From assembly GCF_048569485.1 (NCBI RefSeq), contig NC_134355.1, positions 392,993,422-393,057,421 of the forward strand: a DNA stretch of 64,000 bases, written 5' to 3'. A program made the position numbers and the translations under genes. Each line of letters opens with the position of its first letter. Within the stretch, counting starts at the first letter, position 1. The DNA comes from Anomaloglossus baeobatrachus (Eukaryota; Chordata; Amphibia; Anura; Aromobatidae). A model generated the notes under the pieces. It ran no database searches and was not told where the DNA came from. It worked only from the letters and a program-made list of their open reading frames with translations. Positions 1 through 11,040 of the stretch are shown here, one piece after another.

Positions 1-1195
1 TATCCTATAGACATGTGCCCACCTTGTCCCCATCCTATAGACATGTGCCCACCTTGTCCCCATCCTATAGACATGTGTCCACCTTGTCCCCATCCTATAG
101 ACATGTGCCCACCTTGTCCCCATCCTATAGACATGTGCCCACCTTGTCCCCATGCTATAGACATGTGCCCACCTTGTCCCCATCCTATAGACATGTTCCC
201 ACCTTGTCCCCATCCTACAGACATATGCCCACCTTGTCCCCATGCTATAGTCATGTGCCCACCTTGTCCCCATGCTATAGACATGTGCCCACCTTGTCTC
301 TATTCTATAGTCATGTGCCCACCTTGTCTCTATTCTATAGTCATGTGCCCACCTTGTCTCTATTCTATAGTCATGTGCCCACCTTGTCCCCATCCTATAG
401 TCATGTGCCCACCTTGTCCCCATCCTATAGTCATGTGCCCACCTTGTCCCTATTCTGTAGTCATGTGCCTACCTTGTCCCCCATCCTATAGTCATGTGCC
501 CACCTTGTCCCCCATGCTATAGTAATGTGCCCACCTTGTCCCCATGCTATAGACTTGTGCCCACCTTATCCCCATGCTATAGTCATGTGCCCACCTTGTC
601 CCCATCCTATAGACATGTGCCCACCTTGTCCCCATGCTATAGACATGTGCCCACCTTGTCCCCATGCTATAGACATGTGCCCACCTTGTCCCCATCCTAT
701 AGACATGTGCCCACCTTGTCCCCATCCTATAGACATGTGCCCACCTTGTCCCTATCCTATAGACATGTGCCCACCTTGTCCCCATCCTATAGACATGTGC
801 CCACCTTGTCCCCATCCTATAGACATGTGTCCACCTTGTCCCCATCCTATAGACATGTGCCCACCTTGTCCCCATCCTATAGACATGTGCCCACCTTGTC
901 CCCATGCTATAGACATGTGCCCACCTTGTCCCCATCCTATAGACATGTTCCCACCTTGTCCCCATCCTACAGACATATGCCCACCTTGTCCCCATGCTAT
1001 AGTCATGTGCCCACCTTGTCCCCGTGCTATAGACATGTGCCCACCTTGTCTCTATTCTATAGTCATGTGCCCACCTTGTCTCTATTCTATAGTCATGTGC
1101 CCACCTTGTCTCTATTCTATAGTCATGTGCCCACCTTGTCTCTATTCTAAAGTCATGTGCCCACCTTGTCCCTATTCTATAGTAATGTCCCCATC
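1..1195. repeat. 30-bp minisatellite, about 40 tandem units
   Basis: Tandem array of a 30-base unit with the core ACATGTGCCCACCTTGTCCC, beginning at the window edge and ending where the copies decay near 1195. Units differ at a few positions (catcct, catgct or tattct; gacat or tcat). One extra C near 481 and another near 511 shift the phase. Because 30 is a multiple of three, long open frames run through the array on both strands, giving repeats such as MCPPCPHPID. These are a by-product of the period, not a gene. A block of unit variants at 61-390 recurs in the same order at 813-1142. Confidence 0.97.
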
Positions 1196-1731
1196 CTGTA
1201 GTAATGGGTGGTGGGGGCAGTGGCGGCGGCGGCGGGTGAAAGGTGATAATTTACCGATCGTTCTCGGCTTCCACCCACAGATTCCTGAGTGAAGCTGAGG
1301 GGGCGGTCTCTGGCCCCAGATCCACAGTGATTGGACAGATCGGTCACAAGGCCGGTCTCTCCAATCAGAGCTGGGGGCGGGTGAAACTGAGGTCACCCAG
1401 CTCCAGCCAATGATCGGTGCTACAGCTGCACTGATCAGGGCTGGATTTCAATGTTACAGCCATTTTCAATATCTGCAACATTACAGTGGCTGTGATTGGC
1501 TGACGAACGCCGCACAGCCAATCACAGCCTCCGTAGGTCCGGGGAGGAGACACCACCCCTCCTGAGGTCCCCTCCTCCACGAATCTAAGGTATTTGCTAT
1601 TTGCAATGCAAACAGCGATCGCAGCCACCGGGGCTGCGATTTCGCCATGACGTACTGGGTATGTCATGGATCCTTAAGTACCAGGGAGCCATGATGTACC
1701 CAGTACGTCATAGGTCGCTAAGGGGTTAATG
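1196..1731. repeat. Interspersed repeat ending in a small hairpin
   Basis: Single-copy-looking sequence directly after the minisatellite, ending in TAAGGGGTTAATG near 1731. A hairpin lies just inside this end: an arm at about 1646-1668 (TGACGTACTGGGTATGTCAT) pairs with 1688-1710. The same terminal motif closes the repeat ending at 55560, so both are probably members of one dispersed family. Class not recognised; no coding capacity is evident. Confidence 0.45.
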
Positions 1732-1759
1732 TGCCGTCCTTCACATACACAAAAAATAA

Positions 1760-2110
1760 AAAAAAACACCTTTCTTCTCACCTGTCCCGCGCTCCCTCGG
1801 CTCCTCACCTCTGCTTCTTGCTGTCTGCAGGCCGTGCCCCGGTGACTATCGCGGCCGGTGCAGGGACCGCAGCCCCTGGCAGCGTTTTATGTCAGATCAG
1901 ATGGTTGTTTTGCCGGCGCTGCGCGCGCACAGTCCTTGCCTCTGAGAACGCAGCACCTGCAAAACACTCATCTAACAAAGTGCAGACAGTGGCTGCGGCA
2001 CCTTCACCGGCCGCGATAGTGACCAGGGGCATGGGCCTGGGGGCTGCACGAAACAGCCTGACGGGCCGCATGTGGCCCGCGGGCCGCGTGTTTGAGACCC
2101 CTGCTCTAAA
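1760..2110. repeat. GC-rich foldback repeat
   Basis: GC-rich island in AT-rich surroundings. The segment near 1838-1864 (GTGACTATCGCGGCCGGTG) is repeated inverted near 2003-2025, so about 140 bases can form a loop. The overlapping open frames on both strands result from the base composition and the inverted repeat. It is probably a dispersed non-autonomous element, as its right end reads like a common frog repeat. No gene is proposed. Confidence 0.4.
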
Positions 2111-2437
2111 TGTTTCCTGTAATTGACTTGCTAATAAAACTTGTGGCACTGCAAGTCCTAGAGCAGATAGCAAGGTTTACACCACTTTCGTGATACATAT
2201 GCTCTGCCATGTTACATACTTCCCTCCTCTGCCAAAAGCCGTGGGGCTTGGCACCTTTCTTTACCAAGCCAGAGAGGCTTTTCTGGTAACTGAGTTTTTC
2301 GCTCCATAGACACAGTCTGTCACTGTAATTGTCATTAAACCTTTTTTGGTAAGTGATGCTCTCTCTGACTCAGAAATCACATGTATCGGGTAAGCACCTT
2401 TCTCAGACCCCCTCCTCAGTGACCATCTAATATTTAC
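2111..2437. other. Stretch without recognised gene
   Basis: No open frame, RNA gene or clear terminal repeat is visible. It leads into the unrecognised open frame on the minus strand that follows. Confidence 0.5.
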
Positions 2438-2845
2438 TTACCGGTCTGTCTCTGGGTTATTTAGTACCTTATAAGGGCCACTGTCTGGGTCCTTCAGCAA
2501 TGAGCTGACAGAAGATTTATCAAGTCTAGATCCTCTACATTCTTTTTTGGCCAACCTTCTATGGTATTCTCTTTCAGGCTGTCTTCGGCTGTCTCTTTGT
2601 CGGCAAGTTACTTTGTCATTCTTAGCAGCTAGAAGCGAGTCACTCAATTCATCCTTTCCTTTGGACTCAATTTCAGAGGGCTTGAATGGCTCAGCATATG
2701 TACCATAGCCCGATGTGTAATTTGGTCTTCTATGACCCCGGCTCCTTTCACTGCAGGACCTGCTTCCCCTCACATACGAGGAAATACAACCCTCAGATGC
2801 ATCACACTTTTCTTTCTCTGGGCCCCGACCTGAAAGTGGTTGCAA
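2438..2845 (-). other. Unrecognised open frame, probably repeat-derived
   Basis: Uninterrupted minus-strand frame of about 135 codons. The product would be very hydrophilic and rich in Arg, Lys, Glu and Ser (for example the segment SEIESKGKDELSD). I do not recognise a family, domain, signal peptide or membrane segment. It abuts a dispersed repeat on its left-strand side (from 2846), so it may be the remnant of an element's coding region or simply a chance frame. No splice sites or partner exons were identified. Confidence 0.25.
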
Positions 2846-3960
2846 CTAGTGATGGGCGAAGCCCCCGATGTTTGGGATCGGGAGACTGACCCGAACTTTT
2901 TGTAAAGTTCGAGTTCGGGGCCAGAGATAACACAAACTTGCTTCTGAAACCCGAGCTTGGAATTTATAGTTATGGGATGGGGCGGGGGGGGGCTGTAAAA
3001 TAAAGAATAACGTTAATAATAAACATTGTCATCATACTTACCGATCCTGCGATGCATCCTGCTAACCCGCTGTCTCCCAGCCACTTCTGCTTCTGGGTCG
3101 ATCATTAACTTCTGGAGGTATTCACTGCACTGCTCATCACTCGGCATTCTTCAGCTTTTTTCGGCCGTTTTCGCAGTGACGTCAGGGCTCACCTGAGTCC
3201 ATGGCTTTGCCATGGACTCGATTGAACTTTGACTGTAACTGTCAGTGTCAGCCTACTTCTCGCTCTGTAGAGACGCTTGTCTGTACAGAGCTATGAAGCA
3301 GAGCTGACATTGCTCTACCTGTTGACTATGTCGAACTAAGGATTTTTTTTATAATAAAGATGGAGTCTCTAAATTTTTTTTGTTATATTTCTAATAAAAA
3401 CAAATTTTCTATGTGTTGTGTTTTTTTTACTGTTTACTAGAAATTCATGGTGGCCATGTCTAATTTGGTGTGACACCATGTATTACAGGCTTAGTACCAG
3501 CTCAGAATACAAAGCTGGTATTAACCCCTTTATTACTCAGCGTGCCACCGCTATCAGGACAACTTGATGAGCTAGGTAAAGCACCTTGAAATGGCGCTAA
3601 GAAACAATGCGCCATTTCCAGGGGCGGCTGCGGGTTGTGGATTTTAGCGTGTGGCCTTACAGAATGCTTTGGCCTTACCACGCTAAGAATCCCAGCCCCC
3701 AGCTGCCTTGTTTTACCTGACTGGTGATCAAAATATGGCGGGAGCCCACACAATTTTTTTAAATTATTTTTTTAAATAATTAAAAAAAAATTAATGGGTT
3801 TCCCTGTTTTGTGATTGCCAGCCAAGGTAAAGCCAGGCAGCTGGGGGTGGCAGCCCGTAGCCGTCCGCTTTATCTGCGCTGAGAATCAAGAATACCATGG
3901 AGCACTTCATCATTTTTTTAAATTATTTATTTATTTTTACACTAATATATACATACAGTA
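2846..3960. repeat. Dispersed repeat beginning CTAGTGATGGGCGAA
   Basis: The left end (ACTAGTGATGGGCGAA) resembles the GATGAGCGA-type ends of hAT MITEs elsewhere in the window. Internal text such as TGGTATTAACCCCTTTATTA and the poly-A/T-rich tracts at 3745-3800 and 3918-4000 look like a common frog interspersed repeat. The right boundary is uncertain. No coding region was recognised. Confidence 0.4.
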
Positions 3961-4479
3961 TATTGAAAAAAAAACAAAAAAGAGCCACATAAAATATTAT
4001 TGGCAACATTTCAATAAATGATAATACCCAAAAAGAAGAGTCTTTAAATTTGCCATATATAAAAGACACTCAAACAAGCCATAATTATAAATGTATAAAA
4101 CATTTTATTTAAATAATGCTGTGGATGTGTCAATAATTTAATCAAAGTGATATAGAAAGAGGACCAGAGAGAATGGGTGCTGAAAAGGAGAACACCCCAC
4201 GTGTCCCGGAAGAAAATAAGAGAGAAAAAATCTCCAAAGGATCCAAACCCCCTCCCAGGGTAGTAGATAACCACACAGAGGATGACAGCCCAGAGGTATA
4301 GTAAAGCCTAATAGATCAGGTAAGTAAAGCCCAAAGGGCACTGCACCTACCAGGGTGATGGATCACAAAGAACCGGGGTAGCACGTGGGGTTCACATTTG
4401 GGGACACAGCAAAATAACAGTAATATGAACTAAAGTCTGATCATTGCTGTGTGTGGCTGTTATAGTTCTCTAGTTAGCC
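3961..4479. other. Non-coding flank of the hAT fragment
   Basis: AT-rich sequence with no recognised gene. On the minus strand it lies directly downstream of the hAT transposase fragment that stops near 4480, and contains an AATAAA near 4100 that could once have served as a polyadenylation signal. Overlapping short frames on the minus strand look like chance. Confidence 0.4.
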
Positions 4480-4572
4480 AAGGGTAGCAAAAAGTCCTGT
4501 GCGATCCACGCCTGGTTCATTTTAAGGAAAGCCAGTGTTCCCACGTTGGCTGTGGACAGGCGTGTGCACTTG
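4480..4572 (-). pseudogene. hAT transposase C-terminal fragment, distal part
   Basis: Read on the minus strand this continues the hATC segment interrupted at 8702. It encodes CTRLSTANVG and then MNQAWIAQDF, which align with DKRTCLSTENADRL and MNKGWIGPDF of the large hAT element at 22.4 kb. The last recognisable codon is followed by a stop near 4480. The two halves were contiguous before the LTR element inserted. The target duplication CTTG lies at 4569-4572. Confidence 0.75.
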
Positions 4573-5686
4573 TGTGCTGCCCCCGCGACAGCTGACGGGC
4601 TGCTCGGACCCAGATCCACAGTGGCTCGAGGTGTCTCCGGATCTGAGGCGGGGTCACGCGGCTACTTCGGAAATAAAAAGGGGGGATTGTTTTGGGTGGT
4701 GAATGTAATAATGTTCATGACACCACCCACGGTGCGTGGTAATGTGAGAGACCATCGCTGCTGTTTGGGAGCCCGGTGATGATGTTGAAGCAGCAGGATG
4801 TTTAACCCCTCTCTGGGTAGGGGGTTTGGTGTCCTGGGGTCCGATGATGGATGGAGTGGGGAACCCGTCGGGGGTGAAGGGATATCTGGTACTCACACAG
4901 TCCAAAGTCACTGACGCTGACACAAGGTAAACCAAACTCTTAAATGCCCTGTTCCTCTTGCTTGAGCACGCTAGGTCTGTGCCCCTTTGGTGTTGCTGGT
5001 TGGTCTGAACTTGGTGGATCCCTTTTGCCTAAGACTACTCAGGTCCCGCTCCCCTGCGTGGCTAGCAAGGTGAGCCTGCTCTCAGGGTTCACGCTTCGGA
5101 TTTTCTGGATGGTTTTGGGAAGTCCTATACCCCTCGTTGCGCTAGTACCCCGATTCTGGAGCGGGTGGGGAATGGTTCCTGAGGACTCCGTTTCCGTTGG
5201 GTGAATTACTGGGCTGCGTGAAGCTTCTTCCCAGCATAGGGTCCGTGTACCCCGTTGTGCCCTGGCCCCTACCTGGTTGTAGCACAAGGCAGCCGGCCTG
5301 CTCTCTGTAGCAGCATCGTCACTACCCCCTGTGACTGGGGTTCCAGCTCCTTCTGGCCAGGCCAACGTCTGAAACCTGGGACGGGTACAGGAGCCCAGCT
5401 CCACAGCGTGACCTGTCCTGTCACTGCTGTCTCACTGCTCAACTACTACTCTCCACTGACATTTCTGCCCTCCCTCTTCCATCCCTCCATCTGGGTGGCC
5501 CTATTCCGCTCAGCCTGCCCAATAGGTGGTTGTTGGGTGTGGTGCAGAGTGTTCCTCAGGATTTTTGTACATCTGTTGGTAGCAACACCAAATTGACATG
5601 ACCCGTAACCAAAGAAGAGCGGGTACCATGCAGAAGGGCAGATTGCACGGCACCCTTGTGACGACCTGATAGGCCAGGGTGTCACA
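4573..5686 (-). repeat. 3' LTR of the minus-strand LTR element
   Basis: Copy of the 1.1-kb terminal repeat. Shared landmarks with the other LTR include CTGCTCGGACCC near the left end, GTCCAAAGTCACTGACGCTG in the middle and CCTGATAGGCCAGG at the right end. In element orientation it follows the purine tract. Confidence 0.85.
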
Positions 5687-7563
5687 TTCCCCCTTGGTTA
5701 AACGTAGCTCGTCCGCGAGCTACAGAACACCAAGCATTTATTTAGGTTTTTTTTTTTAAAGGAAGGAAAAGGGGTTACCATAAACATTTATTAAACAGAT
5801 TCATCCCACATTAGGGAGGCACTTTCTTGAACATTATGAGTTTGCCTGCCACAGCAGACGCCACCGGTTTTAGTGGCAGTGGGGACCCAACCTTCCACGT
5901 TGCGGTCCCTCCCTGCGACAGTCCAGTCCCAACATCCCGGATCCCAATAACCTGCCCACCCAAACAACCTGGTTCCCCTGGAAACCTAGATGGGTCTTTG
6001 GGCCGGGTTAAGGTCCCGGGGTGTGTCAGACGACTGTGGTAGGCACAACAGGTGCAGTCTTTTTACAAGACACAAGTTTGTTTTGGTCACGCCAGTCCTG
6101 TGACCATGGTCCATTTTTAATTAACTATAAAAATACGGAAGTCTTTGTAAAACCACATTAAGAGTCACTGTACTGTAGTACAACTGTTGTCAATCTAGGA
6201 GAAAATCAGGTTACTTTCCCATGCAATTAGCTTTTCATTATTTCTGTTTTTCTTACATTTTCTATATGAAAAATAACAAACTGTGGAAAATAACAAACGG
6301 AAAACACAGATACCTAACAGTTTTACGGTATCACATTTTTGCTATGTCAACATTCTTTACTGGTAACGCTCCCTGGGGAACCGGTAGCCAACAGCAGCAG
6401 CCGGCACGATCCGCACATTCACGACGGTGACCCGTTTCATGTCGAGGGCATACCAGCCTCGGTCGCCCCAGTGCCGGGTGTAGCTGACAATCTCCCCAGG
6501 CTCAAGGTTGCGGCCAGGGTGATTTCTCAGGAGGTGTTGTCAGTTTCAATGGTTGTTGTTGTCATTCCCAGCAGGAGGCGTTGGCGTCCGGCCTCAGCTC
6601 CCTTACTGGCTTTGGCTTTGAAGGTACTACTGCGGCCCCAACAGCCGTCGGGATGCCGCGTGGTAGTAGAACCAGAGAATTGGAAGTTTCCATTCCCGCT
6701 GCTAGAAATAGTGGGCCCGACTGCTCCGCAGCCGGCGTTGCAGGGCCCAGGTGCTCCGCCTCTAAGGACGGGCCCAGTGATGCGGCCGGGTCTGATCTGG
6801 CTGGTGTCCGGACAACTGCTGTCATGGCCGGGATGATGATGGACCTTGGGGCTGTTGCTGGAGCTTCATAAAAACAGGTTGCAGGTTCCGCTGCCAGGAT
6901 GGATAATGGCAGCTCGGCGTCTGCCGAGGGCGGGGTAGGTGACAGTGGAGTGGTTGCCGCAAGCGGGGACGGACCGGATCCCTCAGCCACCATGGCCAGA
7001 TTAGGGTAATCAATAGGGACTGGGTAACCACTTACCCTTTCTTCACGTGGGATTTCAATCTCACGGACTCGCACCGCCACCGCCAGACTCCCCATCTCTT
7101 CCCTCCAGTGGTTCAGTATGAACAGGAACTGCGTCCGCATTATCCTGCACAGCTGCTCGGTTTCTTCTTCAATCCAGGTCGCGGTCCCGGGAACAGCACG
7201 TTCCGGTGACCATCTCCGCTCCGCCATCTTGCCTCTGTGTTGTCCAGGAACAGTATGGCAGAGTCCTGGCGTCCCTGCTTCTTTTCCGCTTTCGCTACAT
7301 TCAAGCATGCCCCCTCGGTTTTCTCCCAGCACCCTTTCGCGCACTGTGGCCCTCTGGGATCTTCCGGTTCCTGTTTCAGGCTGAAAACTAAGGGCGGGGC
7401 TTCGGCTTCGCGCCCTTTTCCAAGAAGATGGCGTATACGGAAAAATGGCGGACATCGCAGAAAGCGTGATTTTTGGATTGCGATTTTCACTTTTCAAGGC
7501 GCACGCCACCCAGGTTAGTGGGTCCTGCTCGCATCCTGTTCGTGACGCCAAGTTTTCCTAAGG
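5687..7563 (-). mobile_element. Interior of the LTR element, no pol
   Basis: Sequence between the two LTRs. A minus-strand open frame of about 330 codons (6562-7551) begins at the primer-binding site. Its predicted product is rich in Pro, Ala, Glu and Ser and I recognise no domain, so a gag relationship cannot be claimed. No nucleocapsid zinc knuckle or polymerase motif was seen. The interior is far too short for an autonomous element. Confidence 0.6.
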
Positions 7564-8701
7564 TGTGCCGCCCCCGTGACAGCTGATGGGCTGCTCGGAC
7601 CCGGATCCACAGTGGCTCAAGGGGACTCCGGATCCGAGGCGGGGTCGCGCGGCTATCTTGGAAATAAAAAGGGGGGGATTGTTTTGGGTGGTGAATGGGA
7701 TAATTTTCGTGACGCCACCCATGGTGCATGGTATTGTGAGAGACCACCTCTGCTGTTGGGGAGCCTGGTGACGATGTTGATGCAGGATGTTTAACCCCTC
7801 CGTGGGTAGAGGGTTTGGTGTCCCGGGGCCCGGTGATGGATGGAGTGGGGAACCCGTCGGGGGTGAAGGGATATCGGGTACTCACACAGTCCAAAGTCAC
7901 TGACGCTGACACCAGGTAAACCAAACTCTTGAATGCCCTGTTCCTCTTGGTTGAGCACGCTAGGTCCGTGCCCCTTTGGTGTTGCTGGTTGGTTTGAAGC
8001 CTTGTTTCTTGGCACTGTGTGTAACTTGGTGGATCTCTTTCGCCTAAGACTACTCGGGTCCCGCTCCCCTGCGTGGCTAGCAAGGTGAGCCTGCTCTCAG
8101 GGTTCACACTTGAGATTTTCTGGACGGTTTTGGGAAGTCCTAAACCCCTCATTGCGCTAGTACCCCCGATTCTGGAGCGGGTGGGGAATGGTTCCTGAGG
8201 ACTCCGTTTCCATTGGGTGAATTACTGGGCTGCGTGAAGCTTCTTCCCAGCATAGGGTCCTTGTACCCCATCGTGCCCTGGCCCCTGCCCGGTTGTAGCA
8301 CAAGGCAGCCGGCCTGCTCTCTGTAGCAGCACCGTCACTACCCCCTGCGACTGGGGTTCCAGCTCCTTCTGGCCAGGCCAACGTCTGACACCTGGGACGG
8401 GTACAGAAGCCCAGCTCCACAGCGTGACCTGTCCTGTCACTGCTGTCTCACTGCTCAACTACTACTCTCTACTGACATTTCTGCCTTCCCTCTTCCATTC
8501 CTCCATCTTGCGGCCCTATTACCTTGAGGCTGCCCAATTGGTGGTTGTTGGGTGTGGTGCAGAGTGTTCCTCAGGATTTTTGTACATCTGTTGGTAGTAA
8601 CACCAAATTGACATGACCCGTAACCAAGGAGGAGTGGGTACCATGCAGAAGGGTCGATTGCACAGCACCCTTGTGATAACCTGATAGGCCAGGGCGTCAC
8701 A
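7564..8701 (-). repeat. 5' LTR of the minus-strand LTR element
   Basis: Second copy of the terminal repeat. It is slightly longer than its partner and ends at the CTTG duplication. In element orientation it lies just upstream of the primer-binding-like site at 7534-7551. Confidence 0.85.
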
Positions 8702-8825
8702 CTTGTCTGTTATGACCCCCCTGCCGTGCTGAACACATGTATGGATATAACACTTGCCAGAGGGCAGGCCAGCACCTCCAATGCATAAAGGGCAAGCTCG
8801 GGCCAGGTGTCCAATTTCGAGACTT
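8702..8825 (-). pseudogene. hAT transposase hATC fragment fused to FXR-like sequence
   Basis: The minus strand reads VSKLDTWPELALYALEVLAC and then HVFSTAGG, closely matching the C-terminal dimerisation (hATC) segment of the 8.3-kb hAT element at 22.4-22.6 kb (VSKLDTWHELALYALEVLAC, RVFSAAGG). The catalytic Glu position of the SERVFS motif is not conserved here (ISIHVFS). The fragment continues on the far side of the LTR element at 4572. On its amino side it runs in frame, without a linker, into FXR-derived sequence at about 8825. No other hAT transposase part was found nearby. Confidence 0.8.
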
Positions 8826-9995
8826 GATGAAGTTGTTCCTTAATCTCCCATCCTTCCTGTTTTAACTGCCTCACCTCTTTAAGGTATACATTATGATATT
8901 CTAGAAGCACCCATACATTTCAAACACTTTCCTTAGTTCCTGCAATGATAAATGGAACCATACCATTTTCACGGGGTACCTTGGCTTCATAAAGCCTTCC
9001 AATTCTCACTCTCACAACTCCGGTTTTATCCATGAGCTCCTGGATGATTTTTCCATTTTCTCCCCCCATTTTCCCAACAAGATTTCTCAGGATCTGGATG
9101 AAATCTTTCACAAGTTCCAATAAATTCTGAGCTCTCTTCACAGCTTCCACAGTATCTCCATAAATTTGACATATTCTCTTATTTTCTTTGAATTTGATTG
9201 CTGTGATACCCATGATTTTTTTGGTTTGCTGAACGTTACTTTTGAGAGTACATATGGCGAGCCCAATTAAGTCTCTTCTCACTACGATAACTTTGTAAAC
9301 TGCTGTGGTCAGCTGCTTTGTACGCTTTAAGTGTCTGATGGCTTTTTCATTCCTTAATATGATCATCCGCTTTGTACGAACACATCGTAGATGCATGTTA
9401 CTCAGGATAGCCACCTGCTTCACTGTGGCTTCACTTGTATACAGTGTAATCATTTTTTTTTTTGTCTCCTACGGCCTTCTTGAATCCTTCATACATTGTC
9501 TCACTGGCACAGGCTTTTCTTAAGTCTTTGGGCACATTTACAATGCACTTAACGACTGGACAGATTACCCTACATTCAAGGTCATCGGACTGTTTCTTGG
9601 GTCTTTTGCATCCATCTCTTTTCCCTACTAAAGACTCCACCTCTTGAGTTAAATACTCCTTAGGTTCAGCCCCAGCCTCAGAACCTTTGGGTTTCTCGTT
9701 GCCTTTGATTTCAGGTCTTTTACTCTTCTTAGTCGTGACAATCTCTATGTCTTCCATCTTAGTCTCACCAGCTGGATCAGTCAAGCTCTCAGCTCCTGAT
9801 GAGACCTCTGGTCCATATTTCACCTCCTCAGGGTCTCTTTTCACTTCTGCTGCAGAAGCATCAGCTGTCTCTTGCGTCTCGACTGCCTTACCTTCACCTT
9901 CCTCATGGGTCTCCGCAGTGTCACCTTCAGCTTTCTATTGGGCCTCCGCAGCATCACTTTCTGCCTTCTCTTTGGTCTCTGCAACATCACCCTCA
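8826..9995 (-). pseudogene. FXR1/FXR2/FMR1-type RNA-binding protein, degenerate copy
   Basis: The minus strand encodes recognisable segments of the FMRP family in the right order: NVPKDLRKACASE (family VPEDLREACANE), SEATVKQVAILSNMHLR (SEATVKRVNILSDMHLR), a KH1-like stretch, DFIQILRNLVGKMGGENGK with DKTGVVRVRI of KH2, GMVPFIIAGTKESV, and LLEYHNVYLKEV. There are no introns, suggesting a retrocopy. It is not functional as written: the KH1 GXXG loop is lost (CTLK), an in-frame TGA lies at 8920-8922, and the frame shifts at the poly-A run near 9452-9463, close to a missing segment of about a dozen residues. Upstream of the match (9560-9995) is a Glu/Lys-rich region with repeats like GDTAETHE and a TAG stop that I cannot assign to FXR. 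The match to this family is strong; the exact paralogue is not decided. Confidence 0.8.
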
Positions 9996-10194
9996 GGGTG
10001 AAATAAATTCTAGTAAATATATCTCTAAAAGTGGTATTGACATGTATTTCTAACCAAATGTGGGTAACAACTTTTCAAATCCACGCAAGCAAATAAATCT
10101 AACCATAATTGTCCATACATTTTGTGATATGCAATGATGAGGATTAACACAGTGAAAAAGTATTGAACATTCTTACTGAAATGTAATACTTCAT

Positions 10195-10575
10195 ACAAAA
10201 ACCTTTGTAGCAGATTACAGCTTCAAGCCTCCTCCAGTATGGAGAAACTAGTCACCTGTACTACTTAGGTATGATTTTGACCAATTCTTCCGCACACTCT
10301 TCAAATCTTAAAGGTTCTGTGGGCTCTTTTTATCAGCTCTGAGTTTTAGTTCCTTCAAAACTTTTCTATTGGATTCAGGTCAGGTAATTGGAGGGCCGTT
10401 CTAGCAGCTTTATTTTCTTTCTCTGAAACCAACTAAGAGTTTACTTAACAGTGCTTTTGGGATTATTGTCTTGCTTAAATGTCCGCCCTTGTTTCATCTT
10501 CATGGTCCTGGTAGATCACAGCAGATTTTTTTTAAGAATGTCTAGGTACATTTGTTAATTCATTCTTCCTTTAAT
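10195..10575 (-). pseudogene. Tc1-like transposase, C-terminal remnant
   Basis: The minus-strand translation contains LVSPYWRRLEAVI followed by YKGFC, the usual C-terminal ending of this transposase family. Toward 10575 it resembles the coding region upstream of that end, but no continuous frame remains. It stops at the junction with microsatellite-like sequence near 10580. Confidence 0.65.
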
Positions 10576-10579
10576 TACA

Positions 10580-10770
10580 TGAAGTGTACAGAAACATGTA
10601 CGCAGATAAGTACATATACAAGCATATGTACATATACATATTTGAATACAAAGTCACAAACATACAAATACACAAATAAATATATACACAAGTTATATAC
10701 ACTGACATACATACTGTAGATATACACATCATACATGCACATACACAAACACATTACACATATTTTTAAT
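10580..10770. repeat. TACA/CA-rich simple sequence
   Basis: Degenerate microsatellite built from TACA, CACA and TATACA words. It starts at the broken edge of the Tc1-like remnant. Confidence 0.7.
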
Positions 10771-11040
10771 ATGGGGAAGCTGGCAACAAGCCTTGCTAAC
10801 CTCCCACTGGCTTGTTTCCCATCCAGCTCCTCCCAGGCATGTGGCTGTGTAGGCTGTGCTCATTGATAGACGTCACTTTAATATGGCCACGCACAATGCA
10901 CTGTGCAGCCATTTCAGCTATTAGTGACATGGCCTGATGGCACTGCCCCTTTAGTTCTATTTGTGTGCCAGCCCGGCAGCGTCAAAGCTAGCAGACAATA
11001 CCACACATTTTACACTGAGACTGCTGTATATACGTCACAG
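10771..11040. other. Unassigned sequence between microsatellite and minisatellite
   Basis: About 270 bases of mixed composition. The short plus-strand frame at 10961-11155 runs into the minisatellite and is probably chance. Confidence 0.4.

Larger units (their letters stand above)
4573..8701 (-). mobile_element. Non-autonomous LTR retrotransposon, minus orientation
   Basis: Two direct repeats of about 1.1 kb (4573-5686 and 7564-8701) flank a 1.9-kb interior. Both begin TGTGAC/TGTCAC and end CACA in the minus orientation. The 4-base target duplication CTTG flanks the element at 4569-4572 and 8702-8705. A primer-binding-like site lies at 7534-7551 just inside the minus-strand 5' LTR, and a purine tract (AACCAAGGGGGAA) lies at 5687-5699 just before the 3' LTR. 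No protease, reverse transcriptase or integrase is present, so it must have moved with help from another element. By eye the LTRs differ roughly every 15-25 bases, so it is old and a fossil. The 4-bp duplication would suit a Ty3/gypsy-like relative, but the family is not fixed. Confidence 0.85.

Noticed and set aside
1-1195. CRISPR-like regular array
   Set aside because: Units are contiguous with no unique spacers, and the DNA is clearly eukaryotic.
13-1292. Long overlapping open frames with Cys-Pro and Tyr-Arg-His repeats on both strands
   Set aside because: The 30-base period is a multiple of three and the unit lacks stops, so all such frames are products of the minisatellite; no start context or exon structure.
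1731-2173. Two opposing frames of 90-130 codons in a GC-rich island
   Set aside because: GC-rich foldback repeat; low stop density explains the frames.
6562-7551. 330-codon minus-strand frame inside the LTR element as a host gene
   Set aside because: It starts at the primer-binding site and lies between LTRs, has no recognisable host domain, and belongs to the element interior.
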